From: Mogibacterium sp.
GTDB lineage: Bacteria > Bacillota > Clostridia > Peptostreptococcales > Anaerovoracaceae
DNA length: 64,000 bases
Direction of reading: 5' to 3'
NCBI GenBank assembly: GCA_017512145.1
Contig: JAFWHB010000033.1
Span: forward strand, 1 to 64,000
The translations under genes and the position numbers were made by a program. This document shows, in pieces, positions 24,856-34,900 of the stretch; the first letter of the stretch is position 1; every line of letters begins with the position of its first letter. The notes under the pieces are model-generated. The model did no database searches and had not been told where the DNA came from. It worked only from the letters and a program-made list of their open reading frames with translations.

Positions 24856-24943
24856 TATTTATGCATGAATTATCACTCCGCGACCATAACAAGTATGGTC
24901 GGCTCACTGTATTTGCGCATGAATTATCACCCCGCGACCATAA
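24856..24943. repeat. Pair of 34-bp direct repeats
   Basis: 24856-24889 and 24910-24943 match in all but about three bases, centred on GCATGAATTATCAC, spaced 54 bases start to start. They lie upstream of sipW and past the end of the 957-residue surface protein. Possible operator pair or recombination relic; no function can be named. Confidence 0.7.
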
Positions 24944-25058
24944 TAGATCTGTCTTTCATGGGTTAATTCACCTGATAATTTGCTGTTTGAGCAGACCTTC
25001 TTGGGGAACATAATTTGCCCGTGGAGCCTGTACATTCCTTAGCTGATCACAAATGAAG

Positions 25059-25088
25059 AGCCCCCGGTTTGGTTTGAACCGGAGGGCT
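25059..25088 (-). terminator. Terminator of the MBG surface protein at 25135
   Basis: AGCCCCCGGTTT pairs with AACCGGAGGGCT with one mismatch, about 46 bases past the stop. The following CTTCATAAGGTTTAT segment is repeated after the gene stub near 28242. Confidence 0.7.
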
Positions 25089-25134
25089 GCTTCATAAGGT
25101 TTATTGGAAGATATTATGAAGGAATTTCTTGTTT

Positions 25135-27996
25135 TTACTCTGCCTGGATGTCAAGCTCGAGGTTCTCAGCTGGAGCGTCGTCATCATCGTCTTCTTCGCT
25201 TGGCTTTGTGAAGAGTCCGAGCAGTGCCTGGATTACGAGGATGCCTGCCATGAGGAGTGTCCATCTGTCTGTGAGAACCATTGGGTTTGCCATGTTCTCT
25301 GTGAAGATGAAGGCTATGATTGCTGCTGCTGACGGGATAAGGCTTGCGAGTCTTACGAGACCCTTGCGGTCTTCCTTGTCCTCTTGGTTCTCAGCTGCCT
25401 TGTCAGCGTTCTCTTCATCTTCTTCGTCTTTCTTTCTGAAGTATCCTGCGAGCATTATGATTGAGAGAATTCCGGTGAGGATCATGCAGATCAGGTTGAT
25501 GAGTGCCCATGCGCTGCCACCTGCGAGTGGTGTTTCTGTATCTTCGATCTCTGCTGCGAGTGGTGCCTCTACCTCTGCGATCTCGATTGCCGGACGCTCA
25601 GCTGCTGCATTCTCTGTCATCGGTGCTGCGTTCTCAGTGATCTCTGCGACTGGTGCTGCAGGTGTCTCCGGTGCTGCTGGAGCTGCAGGTCTGACTGGCT
25701 TCTTAACTACTGGCTTGTCAGGTGTTGCTGGTGCTGCTGGTGTTGGGTCCTGCGGTGTAACTGTTGCTGCTGGTACTGGGAGTGCCTTGATCTCGAGTGA
25801 TCCGTCTTCGATGATGAACTCTACGCTTGAGAAGTTCTCGCTTACATTTGCGAAGTCCTCTGCTGCGAGTCCCATCTGATACTTACCAACTGCTGTTGCG
25901 CTTACTTTGGCCTCTCCTGCGAAAGTGAAGTCTTCTGCTGTGTATAGCTCGTTTGCGATCTCTGTCCTGAATCCCTCGACTGTCTTCTCTGTTCCGTCGA
26001 ACATTACGCTGTCAGAGTTGCCTGTGATCTTTACTGTAACTGTCTCTTCTACTGGTGTAACTGAGAGTGTTCCCTCTTCAGCTGTGATGTTGTAGTTGTC
26101 TGCGAGTGTGCCTTCGTTCAGTGTATAAGTGAAAGCGTTCTTGCTCTCGCCTGCGTTCAGCTGGCTGCCTGTGAATTCGTAGCTTGCGCCTTCGCCTGCT
26201 GCCCAGCCGGTCTCTGTCTCGAGTGCTGTCTCTCCGTTGATGAGCTCTGATCCGTCATATACTTTGCTCAGGTCTGCGCTCTTAAGTGTTACGTCTGCGG
26301 CCTCGATTCTGAGGGTTCCGTCTGCCGCTGCGATGTTGTAGTACTCTGTAACGTCCTTGCTGCCTCTCATGATGCGGATGCTTTCGATCTTGTTTGCGAC
26401 TTCGCCGTCTGCTACGTTCTTAACGCTTCCGCCAAGTTCTGCCTTGATTGTGTCACCTGCGAAAAGTGCTCCGCCGGTTACTGCTACTGTGTTATCTGAA
26501 TGCTCCTGTCCGTCATATGTCCAGGTCTTGCTTGCTGCTGCTACTTCGATATCTCTCTTAGCGTATACGTCCTGATAAAGTCTCTCTGTTCTCTCTCTTA
26601 CAGGTGCCGGTGCTGCGAAAACTGCGTCTTCTGCGACTTTGCTTCCGTCTGCTGCGAGCCATGCGCCGTATGTTACTCCGTCTATTGTGAGGCTCTGGTC
26701 GTATACTCTGATGCTGTCAAAGCTTTCTTTCTCGATTACTTTGCCGTTGTAGTGATATCTTACTGTTACTGACGGCTGCCAAATCGCGTAGATGTTAACC
26801 TCTGTGTTCAGCTCTGTGAGGTCTGCATACTTCATTGTCATCTTGTCGCCAGCAACATACTTGTCTCCGTTTGAGGTGTTCTCCCAGTTTATGAACTGGT
26901 AGTGCGGCTGATTTGATGGTGCCTTGAAGGTCTTGGTGTAGCTTGAGAACTCGTCTACATTTGCCCAGGAACCGGATCCTGTTGAGATGTTGTCGATGAG
27001 TTTAACGCTCAGCTTCTTGACTTCTTCGATGTTGTATACCGGATAGTAGTTGATCTCTGTGTCGCCTTCGATGTCTGCATACTTGATGCTGAAGGAATCT
27101 ACTTCTTCGCCGTTATCGTTGATCCACTTGCCTGTATAAGTGTACTTTGCTCCGTTGTGGCTAAAGCTCTTGACCGGGATCTTGTTCTCGAGCTTCTTAG
27201 CTGTGAATGACCAGCTTACTCCGTTTGAGAGTGTGTTGCTCTCGGTCATGTCTACCTGAGTGCCGTCTGCCTTGTAGATGTTCTTGAAGTTGACTGTGAC
27301 TTTCTTGTCTGGATATGCTGAGTATACAGGTGTGTAAACCAGCTCTGTGTTTCCTTCGAGTTCTGCGCCTCTGATAACGATGCTTGTTACCTCGTTGCCG
27401 GCTGCGTCTCTCCACTTGCTCTCGTACTTATATGTAACTCCATCGATCTTGATTGACTTGGACTTTACATATCCATTGATTGTTGCTGCTGAAATCGTCT
27501 TGGTCTGGTTAGCGGAAATTGTGTAGCTCATTACCTTCTCTTCAGTTCCGCTTGCAGTCTTGATTCCTTCGTATCTTATGGTTACTTTGTATGAAGCTGC
27601 TGCTGCGTTCATAGCCTGCTTGCTTACTGTCTCCATCTTGGATTCCGCTGTCAGGACCTGTGCCTCAGGAGATGCTTCGCTTACTTCTTCTTTGATTTCC
27701 TCTTTAACTTCTTCTTTTGCTTCTTCCTTGATCTCAGCCTGAGCTGCTGGCTCTGACTTTACTTCTTCCTTGATTTCTTCTTTGACTTCAGCCTGTACCG
27801 GCTCTGCCTTAACTTCTTCTTTGATCTCTTCTTTGATCTCAGGCTTATCTGCTTCGTCTACGAGCTGAACTGCTACCTGATCGTTTGAAGGATTTTCGGT
27901 GATACCGTCTTCTGCGAAAACTCCTGTTACCGGAGTGAGTGTCATTATTCCTGCGAGCATCATTGCTATTGCTCTGTTCATCATCTTGGTCTTCAT
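25135..27996 (-). CDS. MBG-repeat surface protein with C-terminal three-TM module
   Basis: 953 residues from ATG at 27996; the ATG 12 bases upstream is in frame, but GAGGG sits properly before the second one. The signal peptide ends near VFA. A Glu/Lys-rich stretch (about 40-105, repeats of EIKEEVK) probably forms a charged helix or stalk. Beta domains follow that share KVTVNFKNIYKADG-like strands. MBG-type repeats with the SKVYDG signature lie from about 500 to 730, then a Pro/Ala-rich linker. The C-terminus has no LPXTG but three hydrophobic segments (WALINLIC..., ASLIPSAAAIIAFI, WTLLMAGIL) separated by acidic loops. The same module ends the 2975-residue protein. Promoter element A lies upstream. 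Probably a membrane-anchored adhesin. Confidence 0.85.
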   Translation of the reverse strand: MKTKMMNRAIAMMLAGIMTLTPVTGVFAEDGITENPSNDQVAVQLVDEADKPEIKEEIKEEVKAEPVQAEVKEEIKEEVKSEPAAQAEIKEEAKEEVKEEIKEEVSEASPEAQVLTAESKMETVSKQAMNAAAASYKVTIRYEGIKTASGTEEKVMSYTISANQTKTISAATINGYVKSKSIKIDGVTYKYESKWRDAAGNEVTSIVIRGAELEGNTELVYTPVYSAYPDKKVTVNFKNIYKADGTQVDMTESNTLSNGVSWSFTAKKLENKIPVKSFSHNGAKYTYTGKWINDNGEEVDSFSIKYADIEGDTEINYYPVYNIEEVKKLSVKLIDNISTGSGSWANVDEFSSYTKTFKAPSNQPHYQFINWENTSNGDKYVAGDKMTMKYADLTELNTEVNIYAIWQPSVTVRYHYNGKVIEKESFDSIRVYDQSLTIDGVTYGAWLAADGSKVAEDAVFAAPAPVRERTERLYQDVYAKRDIEVAAASKTWTYDGQEHSDNTVAVTGGALFAGDTIKAELGGSVKNVADGEVANKIESIRIMRGSKDVTEYYNIAAADGTLRIEAADVTLKSADLSKVYDGSELINGETALETETGWAAGEGASYEFTGSQLNAGESKNAFTYTLNEGTLADNYNITAEEGTLSVTPVEETVTVKITGNSDSVMFDGTEKTVEGFRTEIANELYTAEDFTFAGEAKVSATAVGKYQMGLAAEDFANVSENFSSVEFIIEDGSLEIKALPVPAATVTPQDPTPAAPATPDKPVVKKPVRPAAPAAPETPAAPVAEITENAAPMTENAAAERPAIEIAEVEAPLAAEIEDTETPLAGGSAWALINLICMILTGILSIIMLAGYFRKKDEEDEENADKAAENQEDKEDRKGLVRLASLIPSAAAIIAFIFTENMANPMVLTDRWTLLMAGILVIQALLGLFTKPSEEDDDDDAPAENLELDIQAE

Positions 27997-28127
27997 GTCG
28001 TCCCTCATTTCTTTCTTCTGTATTCCTTTAACCTTTATTTAGTATCTTTCTTACTTGGGTTTTCCGGTTTTCCTCGGATATGTGGTCCAGGTTGCCGGAG
28101 ATTTAGTGATTCTGTGTTTGTAGCTAC

Positions 28128-28191
28128 AGTTTACAATGCAAGCCGTCATTTTAATCGTCATTATGAAATCTATCTATGACGATTTTGTGAC
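28128..28191 (-). promoter_or_regulatory. Promoter element A (CGTCAT boxes) of the MBG protein
   Basis: On the plus strand: CGTCAT at 28144-28149 and 28156-28161, ATGACG at 28176-28181. Read leftward this gives CGTCAT-N14-ATGACG-N6-ATGACG-N10-TAAACT, with the putative -10 at 28133-28128. The -35 place is covered by the boxes, which suggests an activator-dependent promoter. The same layout occurs at 28339, 41217 and 41862. Confidence 0.7.
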
Positions 28192-28207
28192 TTTTTCTCT
28201 GCTTAAT

Positions 28208-28320
28208 GAAAAAGCCCCCGCCAATCATCCAGCGAGGGCCTCTTCATAAGGTTTATAGGAAGTTTTATTAGGAGGGTAGGAATTCTATGTTCAGTCTGCC
28301 TGATCTGCAGCTCGATTGTT
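28208..28320 (-). pseudogene. 3' stub and terminator of a deleted MBG-type surface gene
   Basis: A hairpin GCCCCCGC/GCGAGGGC (28214-28239) with minus-strand TTTTT is followed by CTTCATAAGGTTTATAGGAAG, nearly the same as after the live gene at 25090. The last codons of that gene (ELDIQAE) have a counterpart near 28290-28315 (CAGGCAGAC then TGA on the minus strand). Only about 30 bases of coding-like sequence remain before promoter element B. The body of a paralogous gene was probably lost by internal deletion. Confidence 0.6.
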
Positions 28321-28338
28321 ATCTTGTTTGTTGGCCTT

Positions 28339-28392
28339 AGTTTAGCATGCATATCGTCATATTATCCGTCATTTATAAATTTATTCATGACG
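28339..28392 (-). promoter_or_regulatory. Promoter element B (CGTCAT boxes), now facing a stub
   Basis: CGTCAT at 28355-28360 and 28367-28372, ATGACG at 28387-28392, putative -10 TAAACT (minus) at 28344-28339. All spacings equal those of element A. It precedes only the 3' stub and terminator at 28208-28320. Confidence 0.7.
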
Positions 28393-28521
28393 ATTTTCTG
28401 TTTTTCTACCATAGTTCGTGAGTCTCCTCTATATCTTGCTCCCCACTGTCTATCAGTTCCATTTCGAGCCATCAGGTTTGTACACTCAGCAAAGTTAAAG
28501 TACTGCTTTTTTCGATGATTT

Positions 28522-28920
28522 CCGGCAAAAGGATTACTTTCATACTCCAGATTTGCTCAGAGTAGTCGGTCCTTGGAGTACGCGTTAGTGGTAGGATCAT
28601 CTTTTCATAGAAAAATCACTATAAAATTACTGGTCCGAGATCGGATTTCAGTATCAATCCACTAACACCCAAGTCAGAGTCCGGACAGAACAAGATGATT
28701 ACAGAACAAACGTCCCATATCTGACAGGCTTATTGATTGGGTTGCAGAATTAGGTACTACAAATTCGTCTTTTTACAAGAAAATAGACTACTTTCATACT
28801 CCAGATTTGCTCAGAGTAGTCGGTCCTGGAGTACCCGTTAGTGGTAGGATCATCTTTTCATAGAAAAATCACTATAAAATTACTGGCTCGAGCCTGCATT
28901 TCACTATTCCGCCACTAACA
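28522..28920. repeat. Tandem pair of dispersed ~250-bp repeat
   Basis: 28536-28668 and 28790-28920 are near identical (ACTTTCATACTCCAGATTTG start), spaced 254 bases. Both contain AAAAATCACTATAAAATTACTGG. A diverged pair of the same family lies at 42040-42500. No ORF with a ribosome site was seen inside. The stretch 28393-28521 holds nothing I can name. Confidence 0.75.
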
Positions 28921-28948
28921 ATCTCGCCCTAGTTTATTGAGTTACAAA

Positions 28949-28983
28949 AAGAAGCAGCCGGCTGTTAAAGCTGACTGCTTCTT
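28949..28983 (-). terminator. Terminator of the AAA+ ATPase gene
   Basis: AAGAAGCAG (28949-28957) pairs with CTGCTTCTT (28975-28983); on the minus strand TTTTTG follows. It lies about 100 bases past the stop. Confidence 0.8.
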
Positions 28984-29080
28984 GTGTTGATTTGCTGTTG
29001 CTATGCGACGATATGTTTGCCGCTGAGTCTCCAGGACTCAGGGCCGCCGGCTCGCTATTCTTCCTACTTATATATGGCGC

Positions 29081-31651
29081 TTAGAGTATGCTCTCCATTG
29101 ATTTGAGCGACTCGTATCTCTTGCGCTCTTCTTCGCTTACGCTGGACTTGACATGGCTGGTGATGGCCAGGATGTCTGCCGTGCTGACCGGCGGAACTTT
29201 AGCGTCATCGCCTGCGATGATGGTCTTCTTGACATAAGTCTCTTTGGCCTTGTTTGCGATAGCGACGATGTCTGCGCAGGTGTATCCGTCAAGTTCTTTA
29301 GCGACTGCATCGAGGTCGGCCTCTGTTGGAACCGGATCCATTGTGCTCTTGAAGAGATCCTTGATGGATTCCTGATCAGGAAGCGGAATGTAGATCTTGG
29401 TGTCGAATCTTCCCGATCTCATCAGGGCTTCGTCCAAAGTCTCCGGTCTGTTGGTTGCTGCAATGACCATTACGCCATCAAGTGAATCCATTCCATCGAT
29501 CTCTGTGAGGAGCTGGTTGATGATGCGGACTGATCCTGTGCCTGCACCCCTCTTGCCTGCAATAGCATCGATCTCATCGAAGAAGATGATCGATGGTTTG
29601 GTCTCGCGGGCATCGCGGAACTTGCGTCTGAGGTTGGCCTCGGATTCACCGGTGCCGGCGCCGAGGAGCTCAGGTCCGTTTACGACATAGAAGTTAGCAT
29701 TAGCCTCGTCTGCAGCGACTTTGGCGAAGAAAGTCTTACCGCATCCCGGAGGGCCGAAGAGCAGGATTCCCTTGGATGCAGGGATTCCGTATTCTTTGTA
29801 CTTCTCTGCATTGACGATCGGGCTCTCGATCTTGTCTTTGAGAATAGCCTTGGTGGCTTCCATACCCTTGATGTCGTCCCAGGTGAGCTTTGGCGATTCC
29901 TTGCCCTTGTTGTCGTTCTGAGCCGAAACCGATCTGTTGAACTTCTTGCTGTAGAGCTCGTATCTTTCCTGCAGATCGAGTGTGTAAGATGGCATCGTCT
30001 GGGAGATCCTTACGAGCAGATCCTCCTCAGTTAGCATCTTGAAATCGTTGTCTCTGAACGCTGTCTCGCAGACGTTCTTGATGTCTGCTCCGGTAAAGCG
30101 CTCGGTGTTCTCTGCGAGCTTGTCGAGGTCGATCGATCCGACTTCGACTTTGCCCTTGAGGTACTTGCGGAAGAGCGCCTTACGTCCCTCAGGATCCGGT
30201 GCTCCCATGTAGATGATCCTGTCAAAGCGGCCAGGTCTCATCGCTGCTTCGTCGATGAGCTCAGGGTTGTTGGTTGTCGCAACGATCAGCACGTTCTTGA
30301 GATTCCTGAATCCATCCATCTCCGAAAGGAAGACGTTGATGATCGAAGTCTCATAGGTGCGCTCGGTGTCCACTCTCTTACGGAGGAAAGCCTCGATCTC
30401 CTCAAAGCAGATGATAGCCGGTGCTTTGAGTTTGGCCTGCTTGAAGACGTTGGCGAGGTTCTTCTCGGATTCGCCGACCCACTTTGACATGAACTGGCTG
30501 GCATTGACGAGGATGAGGTTCATCTTGGTCTCATTCGCAATGATCCTTGCCATTGTGGTCTTACCTGTTCCCGGAGGGCCGTAGAGGAGGATGCCCTTGA
30601 CCGGTCTCATGTTGGCTTTGACCAGCTTGTTGTATTCATTCTTATTGATATATGGCTTGATGACTTCCTGGATCTCCTTCTTGGTCTCTTCATAACCAGC
30701 AAGGCTGTCCCAGGTCTCGCCCGAAGTTACCGAAGTGATCTTGCCTGTTGCGGCGTTCGGATCCTGTGCCTGCTCCATCTCGATCGCAACTGCGCCTGCC
30801 CATGGTCTGCTGATGATGTATCCGAGGATTCCGCCGATGATGACCTGAGCGATTGGCAGCGGCAGACCGGTCTTGCAGATCTTGCTTACGGCAAAGTAAG
30901 CGGCGATCGCTGCGATGATGAGTACGACAAAGTTGATAGCATCTCTGATGTCGTCATTGAGTGTTCTTACGAGTCTTACCTTGATGAAGACTACATATGC
31001 TACAACTCCGAGGGCTGCGAATGCTGCGAGCACGAGCAGGAAGCCCTTGATGTCTCCTGTTGTGAGCATTGTATAGCCAGGCATCGGATTGAACATCTCG
31101 AGAACCTGATCGGCAGTGCCTTCTGCTTTGATAATAGGGAAGATTCCTTCCGGATATACATAGTTGGCTACTCCGCCTGTCAGTGTCGCAAGGCACCAAG
31201 CGCCCCAGAGTACCGGGAATGCGACAACACGCCAGGAATTGTCATGCTTTGCGAACATGCACATACCGAAGAACAGCAGTGCCATACCAAATGACAGAAC
31301 CGGCGATCCAGGCAGGAATGCGAGCGGCAGAACGATAACGCACCATGCTGCAGGATGTGCCTTGATGCAAAGCAGCAAGGTCAGTACAGCAAGGACCACT
31401 GTCATGAATCCGCTGAAATGTCCCATAGCAAGGAAGATAACGATAGCGCTGCATCCGACTGCAAAAGCCGGTGCGAACAGGAACAGCAGTGCCATTACGA
31501 CTGCCACCGACCAGCACAGAGTCGAATCCAGAAAACTTGTCGCGAGCATCTGCTTGACGGCAAACATAACCAGCAATGCCCCGATAGCATTCCAGATCCT
31601 GGCATTGTACAGATTGTCCAATGTCCTTCTTAAACTTTCAATAGCATTCAT
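29081..31651 (-). CDS. Polytopic membrane protein with two AAA+ ATPase domains
   Basis: 856 residues from ATG at 31651, chosen because AGGAG lies 10 bases upstream; an in-frame ATG 21 codons earlier lacks a site. Residues 20-290 are hydrophobic, with roughly eight to ten membrane segments. Two AAA domains of the Cdc48/FtsH lineage follow. D1 has Walker A GPPGTGKTT (358-366), a Walker B-like IICFEEIE (413-419; Glu for Asp) and an SRH region with RPGRFD. D2 has GPPGCGKT (633-640), FFDEID (690-695) and RSGRFD. No protease or zinc site is visible. It lies between two surface proteins with a shared three-TM C-terminus. It probably extracts or remodels membrane proteins; the link to its neighbours is inference. 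Weak promoter TTGTTG-N17-TAATAT near 31740-31790. Confidence 0.85.
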   Translation of the reverse strand: MNAIESLRRTLDNLYNARIWNAIGALLVMFAVKQMLATSFLDSTLCWSVAVVMALLFLFAPAFAVGCSAIVIFLAMGHFSGFMTVVLAVLTLLLCIKAHPAAWCVIVLPLAFLPGSPVLSFGMALLFFGMCMFAKHDNSWRVVAFPVLWGAWCLATLTGGVANYVYPEGIFPIIKAEGTADQVLEMFNPMPGYTMLTTGDIKGFLLVLAAFAALGVVAYVVFIKVRLVRTLNDDIRDAINFVVLIIAAIAAYFAVSKICKTGLPLPIAQVIIGGILGYIISRPWAGAVAIEMEQAQDPNAATGKITSVTSGETWDSLAGYEETKKEIQEVIKPYINKNEYNKLVKANMRPVKGILLYGPPGTGKTTMARIIANETKMNLILVNASQFMSKWVGESEKNLANVFKQAKLKAPAIICFEEIEAFLRKRVDTERTYETSIINVFLSEMDGFRNLKNVLIVATTNNPELIDEAAMRPGRFDRIIYMGAPDPEGRKALFRKYLKGKVEVGSIDLDKLAENTERFTGADIKNVCETAFRDNDFKMLTEEDLLVRISQTMPSYTLDLQERYELYSKKFNRSVSAQNDNKGKESPKLTWDDIKGMEATKAILKDKIESPIVNAEKYKEYGIPASKGILLFGPPGCGKTFFAKVAADEANANFYVVNGPELLGAGTGESEANLRRKFRDARETKPSIIFFDEIDAIAGKRGAGTGSVRIINQLLTEIDGMDSLDGVMVIAATNRPETLDEALMRSGRFDTKIYIPLPDQESIKDLFKSTMDPVPTEADLDAVAKELDGYTCADIVAIANKAKETYVKKTIIAGDDAKVPPVSTADILAITSHVKSSVSEEERKRYESLKSMESIL

Positions 31652-31986
31652 TTTCTGAAATCTCCTAAATAATAACCCATATAACCTATGCGCAGGCTGC
31701 CCGGTTCCTTGCAATCCTTGGGTGCCACTAGCGCGTTACATTTATAATATTATTTTTGGTAATAAAACCCAACAACGAACGGAGAAAAATATTTTTTCTG
31801 TAGTGATTATTATGTCGAATGTAAGCAGAAGGCCCGGTTCGCAATGAACCGGGCCCTGCTATTCTGTGTGCCGGCTCCCCTCATAGCCGACTCCATCATT
31901 TCTAAGACTTGGGGAGTCTTTTAAGTGTGGTTAGTTGCATTCCGCCTTGTGGCAGATGTGCCTGATTAGGCATTTGCGCCTTCGCC
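31652..31986. terminator. Intergenic region with terminator hairpins of the 2975-residue protein
   Basis: Two hairpins lie past the stop of the giant protein. AAGACT/AGTCTT with TGGGG loop is at 31904-31920. A perfect 10-bp stem GGCCCGGTTC/GAACCGGGCC with 5-base loop is at 31831-31855. Minus-strand U tracts are modest. The rest (31652-31830) is the A/T-rich upstream region of the AAA+ gene. Confidence 0.65.
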
Positions 31987-34900
31987 CTAGGCATTTGCGC
32001 CTTCGCCGGATTCGCCTTCACCAGCTCCGCCTTTGCCGTCCTCATCTTCTTCGTCGTCCTTCTTAGCTGCTCTCTTAGCGCCGATTGCTGAAGCGATCTG
32101 TCCGCCGAAGAGTACTACCATGAGAAGTGTCCACTTATCTGTGAGGATCATTGGCAGGCTCATGTCTTCTGTGAGGATGAATGCTACGATGGAAGCTACT
32201 GCTGCGAGTGCTCCGATAACCTTAGCGATGGTCATCTTGCGGCCTCTTGTATCCTTCTCTTCGTCTTCTTCATCTGCAGAATCATCTGCCTTGTCAGCGT
32301 CTGCTGCGGCCTTAGCTGCGGCTGCCATTGCTGCCTTAGCTGCGTCCTTAGCTTCTCCGTCCTTACCTTCGCCGTTCTCGTCCTCTTCGTCCTCGTCATC
32401 GTCTTCTTTCTTGCGGAAGAGTTCGATAACTGCTCCGATTGTTGCGAGTGCTGCGCAGATCAGGTTTACAAGTGCCCATGCTCCCTGTGCAAGAGGTACT
32501 GCAGGCTCGTCGATTTCTACAGCTTCAGGTTCTTCTGCCTGTGGTACTGCATCATCTGCGATATCTGCTGCAGCTGCTGCATCAGGTGCTCCTGGGTTGA
32601 CGACAGGGTTGCCGCCGCCCGGATTTGGATTCGGATTTGGCCTTGGGTTAGGTCTTGGATTCGGTCCCGGATTTGGATTCGGATCAGGAGTATCTTCCTT
32701 AGCAGTTGTGCCAACTGTTACACTTGCTCTTCCGTTTACTGCATTACCCTTAGGGTCTGTTCCGTTTGCGGCTGCTGTGTTGACTACGCTGCCTGCTGCT
32801 GCGTTAGCTGCGGTTACTACATATCCGTATGTGACTACCTTGCTTGCGCCAGGAGCGAGTGTGAATGCTGCTTCACCAAGGCTTACGAGTGAATCGCTGA
32901 GCTTGATGTTGCTGATTGTTACGTTGCCAGGGTTTGAAACTGTTACTGTGTAAGTAATCAGTTCTCCGGCCTTTACTCCGCTGACCTTGTCAGCTGTCTT
33001 AGTTACGGCGAGTCTTGCATCAGGATCTACTGTAGGATCGTCCTTAGTTCCAGGAACTACTTCAGGGTCCTTGTCCTCAGGGTCAACGCCCTTTGCAATT
33101 GCAGTGTTGACTACTTTGCCTGCATCTACGTCTGCCTGAGTTACTATGTAAGTACCCTCTGCTGACTTGCTTTCGCCAGGTGCAAGAGCATCGAATGCTG
33201 TTACTGCATCATCGTTGAACTTGAATCCCGGAAGCTCGTCCTTGATCTCTACGTCGCTGATTGTAAGATTTCCGTCGTTTGTAACTGTGATTGTGTAAGT
33301 TACCTTGTCGCCGAGCTTGAGCTTAGTGTCTGCTGCTACGTCAGAAGTCTTGGTAACTGTCAGGTGAGCATTCTTAGGAACTGTTGGGTCATCTGTAGTT
33401 CCAGGAACTACTTCAGGATCCTTGTCCTCTGGGTCAGATCCCTTTGCTGTTGCTTCGTTCTTAACGCTGCCTGCAAGGATGTCCTGCTCGGTTACTTCGT
33501 GAGTGAATGTTGCTGTTGCGCTCTCGCCAGGTGCCAAAGTAGTCTTGTCGAGGTTTGCAGTGATGTCTGCCGGCTCGTATCCTGCGACTGTATCAGTCAG
33601 CTGGATTCCGGAGATAGTTACGTTGCCGTCATTCTCAACTGTGATGGTGTAAGTGATGACTTCGCCGAGTTCTACCTTCTTGCCTTCCTCAACATCAGAT
33701 TCCTTGGTAACTGTCAGGTGAGCATTCTTAGGAACTGTCGGATCATCTGTAGTTCCAGGAACTACTTCAGGATCCTTGTCCTCTGGGTCAGAACCCTTTG
33801 CAGTTGCTTCGTTCTTAACGCTGCCTGCAAGGATGTCCTTCTCAGTTACTTCGTGAGTGAATGTTGCTGTTGCGCTCTCGCCAGGTGCCAAAGTAGTCTT
33901 GTCGAGGTTTGCAGTGATGTCTGCCGGCTCATATCCTGCGACTGTATCAGTCAGCTGGATTCCGGAGATAGTTACGTTGCCGTCATTCTCAACTGTGATG
34001 GTGTAAGTGATGACTTCGCCGAGATCTACCTTCTTGCCTTCCTCAACATCGGATTCCTTGGTTACTGTGAGGTGTGCGTTCTTAGCTTCTGTCTCTACAG
34101 TTGCATTTGCTGTCTTCTCGATCTCGCCGAGCTTAGCTGTAACTGTGTTGGTGAAGCTTCCCTTAACGATATCTGCTTCTTTGATTGTGTAAGTTGCTGT
34201 TGTTGTAACTGTCTCGCCAGCTGCTGCTTCGAACTCGCTCTTTGCCAGGGTTACACCAGCGATCTCGGAGAGTGTGATGGTGCTTGCCTTGTCATAGATG
34301 TTAGTTGCAGTGATGGTGAATGTTACTTCTTCGCCAAGTGCATACGCCTTGTTCTCTGCAGTCTTATTGACTACGAGTGCAGGATCTACTTCCTCTTCAT
34401 CGCCCGGGTCTGTTCCGTCAGTGACGGTCAGTGTTCCGTTCTCTGTAGTGATTGTGTAGTTGTCTGCCTTGGTTCCCTCGTTCAGAGTATAAGTGAATGT
34501 GTTCTCACTGCTTCCGACGAGTGTCTGTGTTCCGGTTACTTCATATGTAGCGCCTTCGCCTGCTGCGAATCCGTCGCCGCCTACTGTAACTTCATCATTT
34601 GTGAGTGCTGTTCCGTCATAGACCTTGCTGTCTGTAGCAGATGTCAGCTTGATCTCTCTCTTGCTGATCTCGAGTGATCCGTCGATGATCTCGAAAGTAA
34701 CGTTATCGAAGTTAGGGTTCAGGTTGTTGAAGTCTGCTACTGCAAGCTCCATTGGGTAGCTGCCTGCATCGATTCCTGTGACGATTGCCTCGCCTGTGAA
34801 CTCGAAGTCTGCTTCTGTGTAGAGGCTGTTGTTGATGGAAACTGTGTATCCCTCAGCCTTCTTCTCAGCTCCGTCATACTTTGCAGAACCTGAATTCTCA

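Noticed and set aside
32033..32953. Plus-strand frame of 306 codons, Ser/Ala-rich
   Set aside because: Reverse reading of acidic low-complexity sense sequence; no translation signals.
33364..34677. Plus-strand frame of 437 codons inside the 2975-residue gene
   Set aside because: It mirrors the repeats of the sense gene, has no ribosome site, and reads as Cys/Leu-rich nonsense.
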